This document shows, piece after piece, positions 60,115 to 64,000 of a stretch of 64,000 bases of DNA. The notes under the pieces are model-generated. The model did not search any database, was not told the origin of the DNA, and worked only from the letters and a program-made list of their open reading frames with translations. The number at the start of each line of letters is the position of its first letter. Position 1 is the stretch's first letter. The position numbers and the translations under genes were made by a program. Source of the DNA: Cricetomys ansorgei (taxonomy: Eukaryota; Chordata; Mammalia; Rodentia; Nesomyidae); assembly GCA_026225945.1 (NCBI GenBank), contig JAMJFZ010000811.1, positions 558,001-622,000 of the forward strand, read 5' to 3'.

Positions 60115-60345
60115 CAGACAGTGGTGGTGCATGCCTTTAATCCCAGCACTTGAGAGGCAGAGGTAGGTAGATCTCCATGAGTTTGAGGCCACCCTGGTCC
60201 ACAGAGTGAGTTCCAGGACAGCCAGGGTACTAACAGAGAAACCCTGTCTCAAAAAAGCAAACAAACAATCAAATAAATGAGCAGATAATTAAGTAAATAA
60301 ATAAGTAAAAATTAAAGATGACTAAGATAAATAAATAATTAAAAT
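60115..60345 (+). repeat. B1 SINE with (AAAT)-rich tail
   Basis: Sense B1 to about 60262 (gcatgcctttaatcccagca, gagttccaggacagccaggg), then an expanded AT-rich AAATAAAT tail. Confidence 0.92.
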
Positions 60346-60486
60346 GCTTGAGATTCGAGGAAAGGACTCAGGCAAAGTCATTAAGGAAGGAAACTCATGA
60401 GCGCTACAGGTAGAAATGACTGTGGCAGGTAGGAGATAATAATTTCCTAAGGCTTTTGAGAGAAAAAACAATTCAGAATCAGGTTT

Positions 60487-60690
60487 AGAGGCTGGAGAGA
60501 TGGTTCAGAGGTTAAGAGTACTTGATACTCTTGCAGAGGACCTAGATTTGGTTCCTAGCATCCATATGGCAGCTCACAACTGCCTATAACTCCAGTTCCA
60601 GGGGATCTGGTGCCCTCTTCTGGCCTCCATGGGCCTCTGATGCACATACACGCAAACAAAACATTAATACACATAAAATTTAATTAAAAT
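60487..60690 (+). repeat. B3-type SINE
   Basis: Sense: ggctggagagatggttcaga, tccaggggatctggtgccct, cacgcaaacaaaacattaat. Confidence 0.92.
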
Positions 60691-60736
60691 AGGAGTATTT
60701 GTATTACACACCAGCACACACAAATACACATAAAGA

Positions 60737-60945
60737 AGGGCTGGAGAGATGGTTCAGCTGTTAAGAGTACTGGCTATTCTTCTAGAGTACCCAGGTTCAA
60801 TTCCCAGCATCTACAAAGTAGTTCATCCTGTCTGGAACTCCCTTTCCAGAGGATCTGATGTCCTCTTCTGGCCTCTACAGCAAATGGTGCATAGACACAT
60901 ATTCAGGCAAAACACCCATACACATAACGATAAATAAAAAAAAGA
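60737..60945 (+). repeat. B3-type SINE
   Basis: Sense: ggctggagagatggttcagc, tttccagaggatctgatgtc, ggcaaaacacccatacacat. A second copy in the same orientation, 46 bp after the previous one. Confidence 0.92.
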
Positions 60946-60955
60946 ATCAGGTTTT

Positions 60956-61085
60956 ATGGCTGGACACTGTGGTATATACCAATAATCCCAGGACTTGGGA
61001 GAGTAAGAGGCATTCAAGATCAGCAGCTGCTGCTATATAGTGAGTTAAAGGTCAGCCTGGACTACATGAGACCCTAAATAAAAAC
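60956..61085 (+). repeat. B1-like SINE
   Basis: Sense: ggctggacactgtggtatat, ccaataatcccaggacttgg, ggtcagcctggactacatga. Confidence 0.75.
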
Positions 61086-61299
61086 AAACACACACACAAG
61101 CATACAAACAACAGTTATAACAACAGCAGCAGCAGATTTAAGTTTGGGTTCTAGTTTTGCAATTTAACAATCATATTCTCCCAGCAAATCACTTCAGACT
61201 CTGCTTGATGGTTTACTAGTCTGGAAAATGGACAGAAATCCTTGCCCCATCTTACATAGTGGTTTGCCTGTTCTTTTTTTAGAATGGTTTATTATTTTT

Positions 61300-61660
61300 A
61301 ATTAGTGTCTATGAGAGAGAGAGGAGTGGGGAGGGAGAGGTAAGGGAAGGAGGGAAGGATGGGGAGACAAGGGAGTGAGGAAGGAGGGAGGGAGGGAGGA
61401 AAGGGACAGCAGGCAGGTGTGCATATGTTGCCAGAGCATGTTAGAGGTCAGACAGCAACTGGAGTGGGTTCTCTCCTGCTACCTCCTGGGATACAGGGAT
61501 CAAAGTTGGGTCACCAGGTCTATATTCAAGGGCCTCTATTCACAGAGCCACCTCCCTAGCCCATTTTGTTGGTGTTGTTGCTCTTTGTCAGTAATGGGCA
61601 TCAAACTCACAGCTTTGTGTACCCTAAGCAAGCACTGTTTCACTGAACCACACCCTCCAG
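61300..61660 (-). repeat. GA-rich tract and antisense B3/ID-like composite
   Basis: A GA/GGGA-rich run (61313-61400) adjoins antisense B3-like sequence (ctctcctgctacctcctggg, cagagccacctccctagccc). An antisense ID-like end follows (agcaagcactgtttcactga). Confidence 0.6.
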
Positions 61661-62080
61661 TCTTCCTAGAATTTTTGCTTTGTAGCGCTGGACCCGGTTT
61701 ATCACCAGAGAAGTACTCTAGTGCATGTTTAGCCAAGAAAAATACTTTTTGAGTAACGATCATAAAGTGTAAACTATAAGCAATTTAAGGTATTTTTATT
61801 GTTGCTACAACTGAAAAGAACATTATCTAAAAATTAGAAACCTGAAACAGTGAGATTCTTGCTCCAAGTAAGTTAACTAAGCTAATGCTTCTTTGAAAGT
61901 GAAAAAACAGCTCAAAAAATTGAGCTCCTAAACCACAAACAACAAGAGATCAGAGAGCTTCTAAGTTACAGAGGTTCGTGGGCAGTGTCTCTGCTTGTCA
62001 TCTTCTCAGAACTGCAGCAACCCCTGCCTCTCCAGGTGGAGGGCAGAGTACGAGCATGACTGGTAAAGGCTCGGGACACC
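61661..62080 (-). other. RNF121: RNF121 intron, unique stretch
   Basis: Nothing recognised. Confidence 0.5.
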
Positions 62081-62770
62081 TGATGGGATGGCTACTCTTG
62101 GTTGTCAACTGGACTACATTAGGAAACTAAAACCCAAAAATGGCTGGGCACACCTGCGGGTAATTTTGCTTGTTTGTTTTTTTTTTGGGGGGGGGGGTGT
62201 TTTTTTTTCTTTTTGTTTTTCAAGACAGAATTTCTCTGTTGTAACTCCAGCTGTCCTAGAACTCACTCTGTAGACTAGGCTGGCCTTGAACTCAGAAGTC
62301 TACCTGCTTCTGCCTTCTGAGTGCTGGGATTAAAGGCATGTGCCACCACCACCTGGCTTAAGTAAATCTTTTGAAATTGGATAGTGCATTTCTAGACCTT
62401 CTAAGATGGGAAAACTCACATCTAATCCAGATCTTTTAAACCTCTAAAATGGGCCATACCTTCTGCTGGAAGCCTATATAAAAGACATGGAAGAAGAAAG
62501 CTGTCTTTGCCTGCTTGCTCCTACCCTCAATAGCAAATTCATTCCTTCACTGACATTAGAGCTTACTTCTTCGGAATTCCAGCATGTACCAAAGACCAGC
62601 TGAGACATTCAACCTCATAGACTGAACAAATATTGGTTTCTTGGACCTTCCATTCATAGGCAACCATTGTTGGATCAGCTGGACTACAGCCTGTTAGTCA
62701 TTTTAATAAACCCCCTTCCTAAAAATATACAGAGACTCATTCTGTTCTCTCTAGAGAACCCTGACTAACA
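62081..62770 (+). mobile_element. Solo ERVL-type LTR split by a B1
   Basis: Starts tgatgggatggctactcttg and ends ctctagagaaccctgactaaca. The sense order matches MLT2/MT2-like LTRs, with gttgtcaactggactacatt at the 5' side and ttttaataaacccccttcct before the 3' end. An antisense B1 (about 62175-62362) interrupts it. No internal retroviral sequence is attached. Confidence 0.75.
62175..62362 (-). repeat. B1 SINE inserted in the solo LTR
   Basis: Antisense: tttttcaagacagaatttct, ggctggccttgaactcagaa, gggattaaaggcatgtgcca. It has an unusual T-G(10)-T run at its A-tail side (62187-62197). It is younger than the LTR it interrupts. Confidence 0.9.
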
Positions 62771-64000
62771 TACCTGACATGCTGTGATACACAGCATAGC
62801 CCTCCTCCCCACACAAGGAATAAACTGGCTTAAAATGCCAATAGTCCCTGATGAAAATTCCTATTTAGGAGAACAGCACCAATGTTTTTCCACTTGGTGG
62901 TCACATGGGCTGGGCTGCCAACCTGCACTAGTGAAGAACAAAACTGTATTCAGTCGGGAGAGAAACATAAGCCGAATCTATCAACTCTTATCATTTTTTG
63001 GCATGACATAAACTCTTTTTTATAGCTCCCATTGGCTACCTCAATCACTACATGCTTCTGCCACTCAACAATAACCCTAGTGTGTTTCCGCAACATGGCA
63101 TTCTCCAGGGAGCTATCAATCCTCTGTCATGACCATTCTTTATCCCAAAGACACAGTAATATATTTACTTGACATGTATCTCTATTACCCTTTTCAGTCA
63201 GTACTCAACCACTGAACCTACTAGTCAACAGTGTAACAACTAAAATTACTTAATTTAACTGTGTGTCTTTTCTATCTTACTCTCCCATCTCCAGCTCATA
63301 CAATGTTACCAATATCCTAAATCTTGAGTTCCATCACTCTTGCTTTTTGTGTGTATGTGTGCATGTATGTACACCAGAAGACAACCTCTGATGTTATTAC
63401 TCAAGCATTATCCAGTTTTTTTTAAATCTCCAGATACTAATCCTGTTACTTTATATACTTTGCATTTGAAATCAGTGCTCACAATTAATTGTATCAAAAT
63501 TGCAACCTGATTTTTAAGGCATACATGATTAGTAGCACCACTCTTATTTTTACCAATAATTTAAAGATTAATAGGCTATAAATAGGTGATCTGCACTGCA
63601 CTAAAGCATGAGATAATTTAATCTAAATCTTTAAAAAAAATGAAAGATTTTATTTTTTTCCCACTGGGAAGAAATTCTTCCTGGATGAAATTATAAATAT
63701 GAATAGATTATATTTAATATCTAACTGTAGAATGCAAATATAGCTTGGCATGAAGCATATAGACCCAGTATTCTATCAGTAATTTTATACAGCCTTTTAA
63801 AAGATGAAGTTGCAAGTTGATGATCTGTTCTATAGTTACTGAGGGTTCTTGGCTCTCACCAGCACTTAGTGTAAACGGCTTTGATGGCCAGTTTTGTTTA
63901 AATGCTATCAGGCTATGTTATTCATTGCTAATGCTTTGATGAAAAGGTTTTATATGCAGTAGATCTATGAAAATATTATTCATACTGATCAAAATTTAAT
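62771..64000 (-). other. RNF121: RNF121 intron, window end
   Basis: AT-rich sequence with no exon. The missing RNF121 N-terminal coding exons (about 81 residues in human) were sought on the minus strand and not found. Confidence 0.6.

Overview
This is mammalian, muroid-rodent genomic DNA with no prokaryotic features. It is dense in B1, B2/B3, B4 and ID SINEs, and the spliced exons match NUMA1, IL18BP and RNF121, which are neighbours on human 11q13.4. The NUMA1 and IL18BP proteins are close to, but not identical with, the mouse proteins as I remember them. The host is therefore probably a muroid other than house mouse, perhaps a cricetid, though I cannot name the species.

Layout. (1) Positions 425-29237, + strand: NUMA1, from its second coding exon to the stop codon, in 24 coding exons including one of 3,366 bp. 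The first coding exon (about 14 residues) lies to the left of the window. The 3' UTR runs to a poly(A) signal at 29908. (2) Positions 17819-22768, inside a NUMA1 intron on the minus strand: a decayed ERVL-type provirus with a 5-bp target duplication, a reverse-transcriptase motif and broken frames. (3) Positions 30686-32870, minus strand, tail-to-tail with NUMA1: IL18BP, the secreted IL-18 decoy. Four coding exons are clear. The exon with its start codon is not resolved, and the promoter carries an interferon-response element and two GAS motifs. (4) Positions 34320-64000, minus strand: RNF121, a multi-pass membrane RING ubiquitin ligase. Its last six coding exons are present (246 residues plus stop), matching human residues 82-327. 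The N-terminal exons lie to the right of the window, and 53531-64000 is intron.

The introns, especially in RNF121, are filled with SINEs, solitary LTRs, microsatellites and long purine tracts. The three genes have unrelated jobs: spindle pole organisation and dynein anchoring (NUMA1), cytokine neutralisation (IL18BP) and membrane-protein ubiquitination (RNF121). Their adjacency is conserved synteny, not an operon.

I found no undescribed multi-gene system. The points most worth checking are the IL18BP start exon and promoter, the antisense ERVL in NUMA1, the 14-codon cassette exon, a URR1-like hAT element with its target duplication, and several solo LTRs inside RNF121. Family names and protein comparisons come from memory and pattern recognition; no search was run.
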